DNA of 64,000 nucleotides from Dasania marina DSM 21967 (GTDB taxonomy: Bacteria; Pseudomonadota; Gammaproteobacteria; Pseudomonadales; Dasaniaceae), in assembly GCF_000373485.1 (NCBI RefSeq), contig NZ_KB891585.1:17823-81822 (forward strand), written 5' to 3'. The first letter of the stretch is position 1. Every line of letters begins with the position of its first letter. A model generated the notes under the pieces. The model was not told the origin of the DNA, ran no database searches, and worked only from the letters and a program-made list of their open reading frames with translations. A program made the position numbers and the translations under genes. Below are positions 1 through 7,706 of this stretch, piece by piece.

Positions 1-1
1 C

Positions 2-1720
2 CAGCTCCCCGGATACAGTATTGCTGCGCCTTTAGGTAAAGGGGCGATGGCCACCGTTTATTTGGGGGAGCAATTATCCCTACACCGTGCGGTAGCCATT
101 AAGGTGTTAGATGCCGCTTTGGTGGATGATGACACGGTGCAGGCGCAGTTTCAGCAAGAGTCTTTGCTGGTGGCCAGCTTAAATCATCCCAATATTATTC
201 AGGTGATAGATCAGGGCGTGAGCGCTGATGGCCAGCCTTATTTTGTTATGCAGTATGTCAAAAGCGTTAACCTCAGCGCTGTGTTATCTCGGCCGGATGT
301 GGCCCTTACCCGTAAAATCGACATCGTCATGCAAATCTGCAAGGCGCTCTCTTATGCGCACCGTAATGGCGTGGTGCATAGGGATATTAAGCCTGCCAAC
401 ATTCTAGTCGATTACGACGGCCATGTGCGAGTGGTGGATTTTGGCATTGCCGGTTATTTTGCGCAACAGGCTGAGGACCAGGCCATTATGGGTACACCGG
501 CCTATATGGCGCCCGAGCAGGCTGAGGGCAAGGTGGTGAATGCTCTAGCGGATTTATATGCCTTAGGTGTATTAATGCATGAGTTGTTTTACGGCGGCCA
601 GCCCGGGCTCTGCTCGGCAACGAGCTCTGTACCTAAGGTGCTGGCGAGCTTGATCGATGAATGCCTTAGCCGCGAGCCTTTGCTGCGCCCTAAAAGCGCC
701 GATGAGATACGCCAGCGTTTATTGTTGATTCTGCAAGGCAAGCATTTGAACGAACACCGCTGGGAGGGTGAGCAATCGCAAGAGGGCTTGCCCGCAGCTT
801 ATAAATTACTGGATGTTTTAAAAGAGAATCACTACGGCGCCACCTATTTGGTGAGCGACCCCAAGCGCAAGCGTTTGCTGGTGGTAAAAAAGCAAAAATG
901 TGCCTACGAAGGTGAGGCTTACAATGTTAATAAAAACCTAACAGGACTAGAGCATCCCCATATCGCTAAGGTTTACGGCACCGCTAAAAATCAGCGGGCA
1001 TTTATTTCGGTATTGGAGTATGTCGGCGGTGGCAGTTTGGAGGAGCGCTTAAGTCAGGCCTTTCCACTGGCGCATTGGTTATTATTGGCACAGCAAATGT
1101 GTGATGCCCTCAATTACGCCCACAGCAAAGGCATAGTGCATGGCAATTTGCGGCCCAGTAATCTGCTGTTGTATAAACCGGGCCAAATAAAGCTCAGCGA
1201 TTTTGGTTATACCGATCACTCTGACAAGGCTAATGACTGGTATCAACCATCCGATGAAGAGAAGTCGCCACTCAGTGATATCTATTCAGCGGCGGCAGTG
1301 TTGTTCCATTTGCTAACCGGCCAGCCGGTAGCGATGCAGCAGGGCCAGTTGGTCAATGAGTCGCAGATGGCGATATTACCTTTGCCTCTGCAGGCGGTAT
1401 TGAAAAAGATGCTGGCTATAGACCCCGGCCAGCGTTACCGCAACTGTGACGAGGTGAAGCAAGCCTTGCAGGCCTTTAGCAATGATCAGCAAACCCTCAT
1501 CATACGCCCCAGAGTGGTGGCGCAAGCTGATGGCCATGACCAGCTGTCGCCACGGCCCAGCTCGCGTCGCAAGGCCTGGGCAGGTGCTGTGTTGCTAGTG
1601 TTGGTGATAGGGGCTGTGCTGGCCGAGTTGTGCTGGATGGCCAGCCAGGGTTATTTGGGCGAGCACTTGCAGCAGCAGGTAGCGCCGTTGCTAGCAAGGT
1701 TGTTGGCGCTATGGCCTTAG
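2..1720 (+). CDS. Tandem Ser/Thr protein kinase with C-terminal membrane anchor (5' partial)
   Basis: The reading frame is open to the window edge, and the glycine-rich loop (GKGAMATVYLG) lies at the very start, so the true start codon is upstream. Numbering from the Met at base 47: kinase 1 has the ATP-binding Lys near 19, the HRD catalytic loop (HRDIKPANIL) at 111-120, DFG at 131-133 and APE near 155. A second kinase-like domain follows, but its catalytic loop reads HGNLRPSNLL (about 365), so the catalytic Asp is missing although a DFG is kept; it is probably a pseudokinase. One hydrophobic helix near residues 518-540 anchors the protein, leaving a short tail outside. The gene ends 4 bp inside the convergent LysR gene. 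Its substrate cannot be told; a PP2C phosphatase is encoded far away at 49.5 kb. Confidence 0.9.
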   Translation, partial: QLPGYSIAAPLGKGAMATVYLGEQLSLHRAVAIKVLDAALVDDDTVQAQFQQESLLVASLNHPNIIQVIDQGVSADGQPYFVMQYVKSVNLSAVLSRPDVALTRKIDIVMQICKALSYAHRNGVVHRDIKPANILVDYDGHVRVVDFGIAGYFAQQAEDQAIMGTPAYMAPEQAEGKVVNALADLYALGVLMHELFYGGQPGLCSATSSVPKVLASLIDECLSREPLLRPKSADEIRQRLLLILQGKHLNEHRWEGEQSQEGLPAAYKLLDVLKENHYGATYLVSDPKRKRLLVVKKQKCAYEGEAYNVNKNLTGLEHPHIAKVYGTAKNQRAFISVLEYVGGGSLEERLSQAFPLAHWLLLAQQMCDALNYAHSKGIVHGNLRPSNLLLYKPGQIKLSDFGYTDHSDKANDWYQPSDEEKSPLSDIYSAAAVLFHLLTGQPVAMQQGQLVNESQMAILPLPLQAVLKKMLAIDPGQRYRNCDEVKQALQAFSNDQQTLIIRPRVVAQADGHDQLSPRPSSRRKAWAGAVLLVLVIGAVLAELCWMASQGYLGEHLQQQVAPLLARLLALWP

Positions 1721-2592
1721 CCTAAACGGCGGTGTTCGTTTAGGGCGGCGACAAACGCTTGCGCGGCATTACTGAGGCTGCGGTTGGGGTGGTAGATGTA
1801 ACCCAGCTTGCGGCTGAGGCTGAGGCCTGCAATGCTGATGGGGCTGAGCTGTTGATCTAGCATGGTTTTCGGTAACACGCTCCAGCCCAGCCCTATGGAT
1901 ACCATCATCTTTATTGTTTCCAAATAATTAGTAGCCATGCTGGTGTTGAGTTTGAGCTTATGCTGGCTAAATAGCTCGGCGACTATACGTCCTGTGTAGG
2001 TGTTTAAACCGGGCAAAATTGCATTGTATTTGCTGAGCATTTTCGGGGTAATGATGGCTTTGCTGGCCAGTGGGTGATCGGCGGCGACTACTAAGGTGAG
2101 TTCATCATCCCATACCTGATTGTGGCTGACTAAGCTATGGCCGGGGTCTAGGGTGACTACCCCCAGCTCAATCTGGCCGTGCATAACCTGCTCGTGAGCC
2201 TCTTCCGAATCCATAAAGTCTATCGCTAAGTGCACTTTTGGGTAGCGTTTGCTGTATGCCTGTAACACCGGCGGCAGCCTGTGCAGGCCTATGTGATGGC
2301 TAATACCTATGCTGAGGGTGCCGGCAACCGTACCACGCAGCTCACGCACGCTGCGTTCGGCTTCTTTCACATCTTGCAGAATTTGCAGCGCCTTGGGGTA
2401 TAGCTCTCGGCCTGCTTCGGTAAGCTGGGTGCTGCGGCCTATGCGGTCAAACAGCTTGCAGTCTAGCTGTGACTCCAGCCCCGCTATGCGTTTGCTAACG
2501 GCGGGTTGGGTGAGGTGTAACTGCTCGGCGGTGACGGAGAAAGAGCCGCTGTCAGCCACGAGTATGAATGCTTGTAGGGATTGAGTGTCCAT
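1717..2592 (-). CDS. LysR-family transcriptional regulator
   Basis: A 291-residue protein of normal LysR length. The N-terminal winged helix-turn-helix (residues 1-60) contains the typical stretch LTQPAVSKRIAGLESQL, followed by a periplasmic-binding-like effector domain (about 90-290). It is divergent from leuC with a 143-bp spacer, the same arrangement as in Pseudomonas, where a LysR gene sits beside leuC. A dyad matching the T-N11-A LysR box lies 17 bp upstream of its start, which suggests autoregulation and perhaps control of leuCDB. The effector is not known; leucine-pathway intermediates would be an inference. The stop codon overlaps the convergent kinase gene. Confidence 0.9.
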   Translation of the reverse strand: MDTQSLQAFILVADSGSFSVTAEQLHLTQPAVSKRIAGLESQLDCKLFDRIGRSTQLTEAGRELYPKALQILQDVKEAERSVRELRGTVAGTLSIGISHHIGLHRLPPVLQAYSKRYPKVHLAIDFMDSEEAHEQVMHGQIELGVVTLDPGHSLVSHNQVWDDELTLVVAADHPLASKAIITPKMLSKYNAILPGLNTYTGRIVAELFSQHKLKLNTSMATNYLETIKMMVSIGLGWSVLPKTMLDQQLSPISIAGLSLSRKLGYIYHPNRSLSNAAQAFVAALNEHRRLG

Positions 2593-2608
2593 GGCTGCAG
2601 GCTAGAGT

Positions 2609-2623
2609 ATTCCTTTTTGGAAT
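2609..2623. promoter_or_regulatory. Candidate LysR operator (perfect dyad)
   Basis: The sequence is ATTCC-N5-GGAAT, a perfect 15-bp dyad containing a T-N11-A motif as in LysR boxes. It lies between the divergent lysR and leuC genes, just upstream of the lysR start. Use as an operator is inferred from position and symmetry. Confidence 0.5.
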
Positions 2624-2645
2624 GCAAACTATAAAAAATATGAAT

Positions 2646-2674
2646 TTGTGTTATTCGTGCACCCTGCATACAAT
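2646..2674 (+). promoter_or_regulatory. Candidate sigma-70 promoter for leuCDB
   Basis: A TTGTGT -35 and TACAAT -10 are separated by exactly 17 bases, about 60 bp before the leuC start. Both hexamers are near consensus. It lies 22 bp downstream of the LysR dyad, a usual layout for a LysR-activated promoter. Confidence 0.4.
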
Positions 2675-2735
2675 GCTTGGCATAGCTTATTTAATGCCAA
2701 TTAAGGCTTCGTTAGTGAATATTTGAGGTGGGCTG

Positions 2736-4175
2736 ATGTCTGCAACAACAAAGACTCTTTATGACAAATTGTGGGATTCCCACCTAGTTAAACAGCGTGA
2801 TGACGGCTCGGCGCTTATTTATATCGATCGCCAGCTAGTGCACGAAGTCACCTCGCCGCAGGCCTTTGAAGGCTTGCGCTTGGCCGGCCGCCCCTTGTGG
2901 CGTGTCGATGCCAACTTGGCAACGCCCGATCATAATGTGCCTTCCGATGTAACTGAACGCGCGGGTGGCATCGCTGGCATAGTGGACGAGATCTCACGCA
3001 TACAGGTGCAAACCCTAGATGATAACTGCGAGAGCTTTGGTGTTACCGAGTTTAAAATCAACGATGTGCGCCAAGGCATAGTGCATGTGGTTGGCCCCGA
3101 GCAGGGCGCAACCTTGCCCGGCATGACCGTGGTGTGTGGCGACTCTCATACTGCTACCCATGGTGCCTTAGGTGCCTTGGCCCACGGCATAGGGACTTCT
3201 GAGGTTGAGCACGTGATGGCCAGCCAGTGCCTAGTGCAGAAAAAAATGAAAAACATGTTGGTTAAGGTCGATGGCAAATTAGGTTTTGGCGTCACTCCTA
3301 AAGATGTGGTGTTGGCTGTGATTGGTAAAATTGGCACCTCTGGTGGCAACGGCCACGCCATAGAATTTGGCGGTGAAGTGTTTCGCAACATGTCTATAGA
3401 AGGCCGCATGACGGTGTGTAATATGGCCATAGAAGCTGGTGCTCGTGTGGGCATGGTAGCGGTAGATGACAAAACAATTGATTATGTTAAAGGCCGGCCT
3501 TTTGCGCCTACCGATGCACAGTGGGATGCCGCCGTTGCCCAGTGGCGCACCTTGCACAGCGATGAGGGTGCGCACTTTGATACCGTGGTCGAATTAAACG
3601 CCGATGACATTATTCCGCAGGTGACCTGGGGTACTTCGCCAGAGATGGTGGTGGCGGTTAACCAAACCGTACCCGCCCCCAGCGACTTTAGCGAGCCGGT
3701 AAAACAGACTGCCGCTAAGCGCGCCCTCGAATATATGGGGCTTACTGCAGGCATGGCGATTACCGATATTAAATTGGATAAAGTCTTTATAGGTTCATGC
3801 ACCAACTCGCGTATAGAAGATTTACGCGCTGCTGCTGCGGTGGTTAAAGGTCGTAAAAAAGCTGATAGCGTGATTCAAGCTTTGGTCGTGCCTGGCTCAG
3901 GTTTAGTAAAAAAGCAGGCGGAAGAAGAGGGCTTGGATAAAATCTTTATCGAGGCTGGTTTGGAATGGCGTGACCCCAGCTGCTCCATGTGCTTGGCGAT
4001 GAACTCCGATAAGTTAGGTGCCGGTGAGCATTGTGCCTCTACCTCTAACCGTAACTTTGAAGGGCGCCAAGGCTTCGGCGGCCGCACCCATTTGGTTAGT
4101 CCTGAAATGGCCGCGGCCGCTGCAATTGCAGGCCACTTTGTTGATGTACGCGACATGATGCGCGCGGAGGCTTAA
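2736..4175 (+). CDS. leuC: 3-isopropylmalate dehydratase large subunit
   Basis: Large subunit of isopropylmalate isomerase, converting 2-isopropylmalate to 3-isopropylmalate in leucine synthesis together with LeuD. The 479 residues belong to the aconitase family. The three [4Fe-4S] ligands are visible as Cys355 (GSCTNSR), Cys416 and Cys419 (CSMC), matching the family spacing. The ATG at 2736 follows a GAGGTGGG ribosome site. It is the first gene of leuC-leuD-leuB, with leuD 7 bp behind. Confidence 0.98.
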   Translation: MSATTKTLYDKLWDSHLVKQRDDGSALIYIDRQLVHEVTSPQAFEGLRLAGRPLWRVDANLATPDHNVPSDVTERAGGIAGIVDEISRIQVQTLDDNCESFGVTEFKINDVRQGIVHVVGPEQGATLPGMTVVCGDSHTATHGALGALAHGIGTSEVEHVMASQCLVQKKMKNMLVKVDGKLGFGVTPKDVVLAVIGKIGTSGGNGHAIEFGGEVFRNMSIEGRMTVCNMAIEAGARVGMVAVDDKTIDYVKGRPFAPTDAQWDAAVAQWRTLHSDEGAHFDTVVELNADDIIPQVTWGTSPEMVVAVNQTVPAPSDFSEPVKQTAAKRALEYMGLTAGMAITDIKLDKVFIGSCTNSRIEDLRAAAAVVKGRKKADSVIQALVVPGSGLVKKQAEEEGLDKIFIEAGLEWRDPSCSMCLAMNSDKLGAGEHCASTSNRNFEGRQGFGGRTHLVSPEMAAAAAIAGHFVDVRDMMRAEA

Positions 4176-4182
4176 GAATATT

Positions 4183-4827
4183 ATGCAAAAATTTACAATA
4201 GAAACCGGTATTGCCGCACCCATGGATAGAGCCAATGTGGATACCGATATGATTATCCCCAAGCAGTTCTTGAAATCGATTAAGCGTACCGGCTTTGGCC
4301 CTAACTTATTTGATGAATTACGTTACACCGATGAAGGTGCGCCGGGCAAAGATTGCGCAACGCGGCCGTTAAACAAGGAATTTCCGCTTAATTTCGCCCG
4401 CTACCAAGGCGCCAGTGTTTTGTTGGCCAAGGAAAATTTTGGTTGTGGCTCTAGCCGCGAGCACGCACCTTGGGCGCTGGATGATTACGGTTTTCGTGCG
4501 GTAATCGCCCCCAGTTTTGCCGATATTTTTTATAATAACTGCTTTAAAAATGGTTTGCTGCCCATCGTGTTAAGTGATGAAGTTGTCGAGCAATTATTTG
4601 CCGAGATGTATGCGCAAGAGGGCTACCAATTAACGGTGGACCTAGAGCAGCAGCAAGTTCGCACTCCCAGTGGTGAGGCTTTTTCTTTTGAGGTTGAGGG
4701 CTACCGCAAAGACTGTTTGTTAAATGGCTTGGATGATATAGGCGTTACTTTACAAGATGCCGACGCCATCAAGGCTTTCGAAGCTAAGTGGCAGCAACAA
4801 TCACCTTGGTTATTTGCCAAATCATAA
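4183..4827 (+). CDS. leuD: 3-isopropylmalate dehydratase small subunit
   Basis: Small (swivel) subunit partner of LeuC. The 214-residue length is typical. The region [21 protein letters not shown] is the conserved substrate-contacting segment of aconitase-type small subunits. The gene sits 7 bp after leuC and 14 bp before the chosen leuB start, so the three genes are almost surely one transcript. Unlike P. aeruginosa, no methyltransferase gene lies between leuD and leuB. Confidence 0.98.
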   Translation: MQKFTIETGIAAPMDRANVDTDMIIPKQFLKSIKRTGFGPNLFDELRYTDEGAPGKDCATRPLNKEFPLNFARYQGASVLLAKENFGCGSSREHAPWALDDYGFRAVIAPSFADIFYNNCFKNGLLPIVLSDEVVEQLFAEMYAQEGYQLTVDLEQQQVRTPSGEAFSFEVEGYRKDCLLNGLDDIGVTLQDADAIKAFEAKWQQQSPWLFAKS

Positions 4828-4841
4828 CATTGGAGTTAGCA

Positions 4842-5921
4842 GTGTCTAAAAAAGTTTTATTGATTGCCGGTGACGGTATAGGCCCAGAGATTAGTGTTGA
4901 GGCCAAGCGTGTGCTCGATATTATTAATCAACAATTTGATTTAGGTATCGAATACGATGAGGCACTATTGGGCGGTGCTGCTATTGATGCCACGGGTGTG
5001 CCATTACCTGATGAAACTTTAGCGAAAGCAAAAGCTTGTGATGCCATTCTGTTTGGCGCTATAGGCGGCCCCAAGTGGGATAACATCGATCGTGAAATAC
5101 GGCCAGAAAAAGGCCTGTTAGGTTTGCGCTCGGGCTTAGAGTTGTTTGGCAATTTGCGGCCTGCGATTTTATATCCGCAATTAGCCGATGCCTCATCGCT
5201 AAAGCCGGAAGTGGTTTCCGGTTTAGATATTTTAATCGTGCGGGAATTAACCGGCGGTATTTATTTTGGTGAGCCTCGCGGCATACGCACTTTAGAAAAT
5301 GGTGAGCGCGAAGGCTATAACACTTACAAATACAACGAAACAGAAATACGTCGCATCGCCAAAGTGGCCTTTGAGGCGGCGAAAAAGCGCGGCGGCAAGC
5401 TGTGCTCTGTTGACAAAGCCAATGTGTTAGAAGCGACAGTACTGTGGCGTGAAATCGTCCAAGACATGGCCAAGGACTACCCCGAGGTAGAACTTAGCCA
5501 TATGTATGTGGATAACGCCGCTATGCAATTAGTGCGTGCACCCAAGCAGTTTGACGTGATCGTTACCGGCAATTTATTTGGTGATATATTGTCAGATGCG
5601 GCGGCCATGCTCACCGGCTCTATAGGCATGCTGCCTTCGGCCTCACTGGATAAAAACGGTCGCGGCATGTATGAACCCTGTCACGGTTCGGCACCCGATA
5701 TTGCGGGTCAGGGTAAGGCTAATCCCTTAGCTATGGTACTATCGGCTGCCATGATGTTGCGTTACTCCTTAGGGGCAACGGCGGCGGCGGATGCTATAGA
5801 AGCGGCAGTGGGTAAGGTTTTGGATCAGGGTTATCGCACACCGGATATTTATACTGAAGGTACCAAGCTGGTTTCTACCAGTGAGATGGGCGATGCCCTA
5901 GTGGCTGCTTTAACTGAATAG
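4842..5921 (+). CDS. leuB: 3-isopropylmalate dehydrogenase
   Basis: Oxidises and decarboxylates 3-isopropylmalate to 2-oxoisocaproate using NAD. At 359 residues it has the expected length. The N-terminus [15 protein letters not shown] is the family start; the substrate arginine region ([14 protein letters not shown]) and the motif [18 protein letters not shown] are present. I start it at the GTG at 4842 because a TGGAG ribosome site lies 6 bp upstream and the family begins here. The open frame reaches back to 4788, but that would overlap leuD and add 18 foreign residues. Confidence 0.97.
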   Translation: MSKKVLLIAGDGIGPEISVEAKRVLDIINQQFDLGIEYDEALLGGAAIDATGVPLPDETLAKAKACDAILFGAIGGPKWDNIDREIRPEKGLLGLRSGLELFGNLRPAILYPQLADASSLKPEVVSGLDILIVRELTGGIYFGEPRGIRTLENGEREGYNTYKYNETEIRRIAKVAFEAAKKRGGKLCSVDKANVLEATVLWREIVQDMAKDYPEVELSHMYVDNAAMQLVRAPKQFDVIVTGNLFGDILSDAAAMLTGSIGMLPSASLDKNGRGMYEPCHGSAPDIAGQGKANPLAMVLSAAMMLRYSLGATAAADAIEAAVGKVLDQGYRTPDIYTEGTKLVSTSEMGDALVAALTE

Positions 5922-5980
5922 CAGCGGCATTAACGACGTAATTTTTTCGCTGCGGCGAACGGACAGTATTGAGAGTAATT

Positions 5981-7096
5981 ATGAATAGAGTAGGTTTTGT
6001 AGGTTGGCGTGGCATGGTCGGTTCCGTATTAATGGAACGTATGATGGCTGAAGGCGATTTTGCTGATATCAACGAACCGGTATTTTTCACCACCTCCAAC
6101 GTAGGTGGCGCGGGCCCGGACATAGGTCGTGTTATAGCGCCGTTAAAAGATGCCAACGATATTGCTGCATTACAAAGCATGGATGTCATTGTTTCTTGTC
6201 AGGGTGGCGATTACACCAAGGCCGTATTTGGACCCTTGCGTGAGGCTGGCTGGCAGGGGTATTGGATAGATGCGGCTTCTAGCTTGCGCATGGCTGACGA
6301 CGCGCTGATCATCCTAGACCCCGTTAATATGAACGTGATTAAAGACGGCCTAGCCAACGGCGTAAAAAACTTTATTGGCGGTAACTGTACCGTGAGCTTA
6401 ATGCTAATGGCCATGGGCGGCTTGTTCCGCGAAGGCTTGGTGCAGTGGACAACGGCCATGACTTACCAAGCCGCTAGCGGTGCCGGCGCCCAAAATATGC
6501 GTGAGTTAATCTCGCAAATGGGTGCCATAGAAGCCGGCGTTGCCGAGCAACTGGCTGACCCTGCCAGTGCTATTTTAGAGATAGATCGCAAAGTGGCTGC
6601 CACTATGCGCGGTGCTGATTTCCCCACCGCCAACTTTGGTGCGCCTTTAGCGGGCAGCTTATTACCGTGGATAGATACGCAATTAGACAATGGCCAAAGC
6701 CGCGAAGAGTGGAAGGGTCAAGCGGAAACCAACAAAATATTGGGTTCATCGGCGCAGCCTGTACCCGTTGATGGTCTCTGTGTACGGGTGGGTGCTATGC
6801 GCTGCCACAGCCAGGCTTTAACGATAAAACTGACTAAGAATGTACCCATGGATGAGATACACTCCATCTTGGCGTCGGCTAACGATTGGGTAAAAGTAGT
6901 GCCCAATGAGCGCGAGGCCAGCTTGCAGCAGCTAACGCCTACGGCGGTAACCGGCACCTTGCAGGTACCTATAGGCCGTTTGCGCAAAATGAATATGGGC
7001 CCTGAATATTTGTCAGCCTTTACCGTAGGTGACCAATTGCTATGGGGTGCTGCTGAGCCTGTGCGCCGTATGCTGCGTATTTTGTTAGAGGCATAA
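5981..7096 (+). CDS. asd: Aspartate-semialdehyde dehydrogenase
   Basis: Reduces aspartyl phosphate to aspartate semialdehyde, the branch point to lysine/diaminopimelate, threonine and methionine. The N-terminal NADP loop is [13 protein letters not shown], and the catalytic Cys136 sits in [10 protein letters not shown]. It has 371 residues from the ATG at 5981, which has GAGAG 5 bp upstream; an in-frame TTG four codons earlier lacks a ribosome site. It lies 59 bp after leuB in the same order as in Pseudomonas, so co-transcription is likely. The later METZ gene uses the same pathway branch. Confidence 0.97.
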   Translation: MNRVGFVGWRGMVGSVLMERMMAEGDFADINEPVFFTTSNVGGAGPDIGRVIAPLKDANDIAALQSMDVIVSCQGGDYTKAVFGPLREAGWQGYWIDAASSLRMADDALIILDPVNMNVIKDGLANGVKNFIGGNCTVSLMLMAMGGLFREGLVQWTTAMTYQAASGAGAQNMRELISQMGAIEAGVAEQLADPASAILEIDRKVAATMRGADFPTANFGAPLAGSLLPWIDTQLDNGQSREEWKGQAETNKILGSSAQPVPVDGLCVRVGAMRCHSQALTIKLTKNVPMDEIHSILASANDWVKVVPNEREASLQQLTPTAVTGTLQVPIGRLRKMNMGPEYLSAFTVGDQLLWGAAEPVRRMLRILLEA

Positions 7097-7321
7097 GTCT
7101 GTATGGCTAACCCTTGATATCGCCGTAGAGGGTGCCGTGCTAGGGATATTGGCAGGGGTCAATCCCGCTGGCCAAGCGCTATGCCTTGGTCATCGCCTAA
7201 TCGGCAAGGGATTCTAATATTTGCCAGCAGCTCCGCGATGATATAAAGCTAGTTTAACGTTGATTGTAGTCTGGTCTCTATCCCGCTGCTTTCTGTTGCT
7301 AGTCTATCGTGGCGTTAGCCG

Positions 7322-7552
7322 GTGAAGTGGTGGCCGGCTAGGGCTGTAGTTGATAGCGAACACATTGATGACGATTATGCTGCGGCATTGGCTGATGCTG
7401 TCGCTAACGAGACGGCGCTTGTTGCTTGGCTGCGGCAAGCTATTTTTCACCCTAACGCCCTTAATCTGTGGACTGTGTCAGATAATATGCCAAAAAGGCC
7501 TGTTTTAAGCCGTGTTCAGATTGTTGAAATCTTGCTAAAAAGCTATTTCTAA
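7322..7552 (+). CDS. Possible small protein, unknown function
   Basis: A 76-codon frame from a GTG, with no family that I recognise and no good ribosome site. The composition looks coding-like (acidic middle, amphipathic C-terminal helix VLSRVQIVEILLKSYF), and a terminator-like hairpin starts 22 bp after the stop. It may be the C-terminal remnant of a lost gene rather than a working one. Confidence 0.3.
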   Translation: MKWWPARAVVDSEHIDDDYAAALADAVANETALVAWLRQAIFHPNALNLWTVSDNMPKRPVLSRVQIVEILLKSYF

Positions 7553-7573
7553 TCAATACTTACGCCAACTAGT

Positions 7574-7595
7574 AAAGACCTATTCTAGGTTTTTT
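7574..7595 (+). terminator. Small rho-independent terminator candidate
   Basis: An eight-pair stem AAGACCTA/TAGGTTTT with one G-T pair and a 3-base loop runs into six Ts. It would end transcription from asd or the small frame before fimV. Confidence 0.45.
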
Positions 7596-7616
7596 ACCGT
7601 TTCGACATTCGGTTGC

Positions 7617-7654
7617 CTCAATAGCTTAATTATTGAGCAGTCGTAACCGTTACG
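7617..7654. promoter_or_regulatory. Two dyads upstream of fimV
   Basis: CTCAATA-N7-TATTGAG (7617-7637) and CGTAAC-C-GTTACG (7642-7654) lie 53-90 bp before the fimV start, in the place expected for operators or a leader structure. No regulator is known; a role is inferred only from symmetry and position. Confidence 0.3.
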
Positions 7655-7706
7655 GAACAATAAAGATAAAAAGCTGACAATAAAGCTCAAGATAGGGAAA
7701 GTAGCG

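Larger units (their letters stand above)
7097..7706. other. asd-fimV intergenic region (610 bp)
   Basis: In Pseudomonas this position holds a second asd-like gene, but here no full-length gene is present. What can be seen is one 76-codon frame (7322-7552), a short terminator-like hairpin behind it, and two dyads close to fimV, all listed separately. The first 220 bp hold no convincing gene. Confidence 0.5.

Noticed and set aside
4788..4841. Upstream start for leuB
   Set aside because: It overlaps leuD and adds residues unlike the family; the GTG at 4842 has its own ribosome site.
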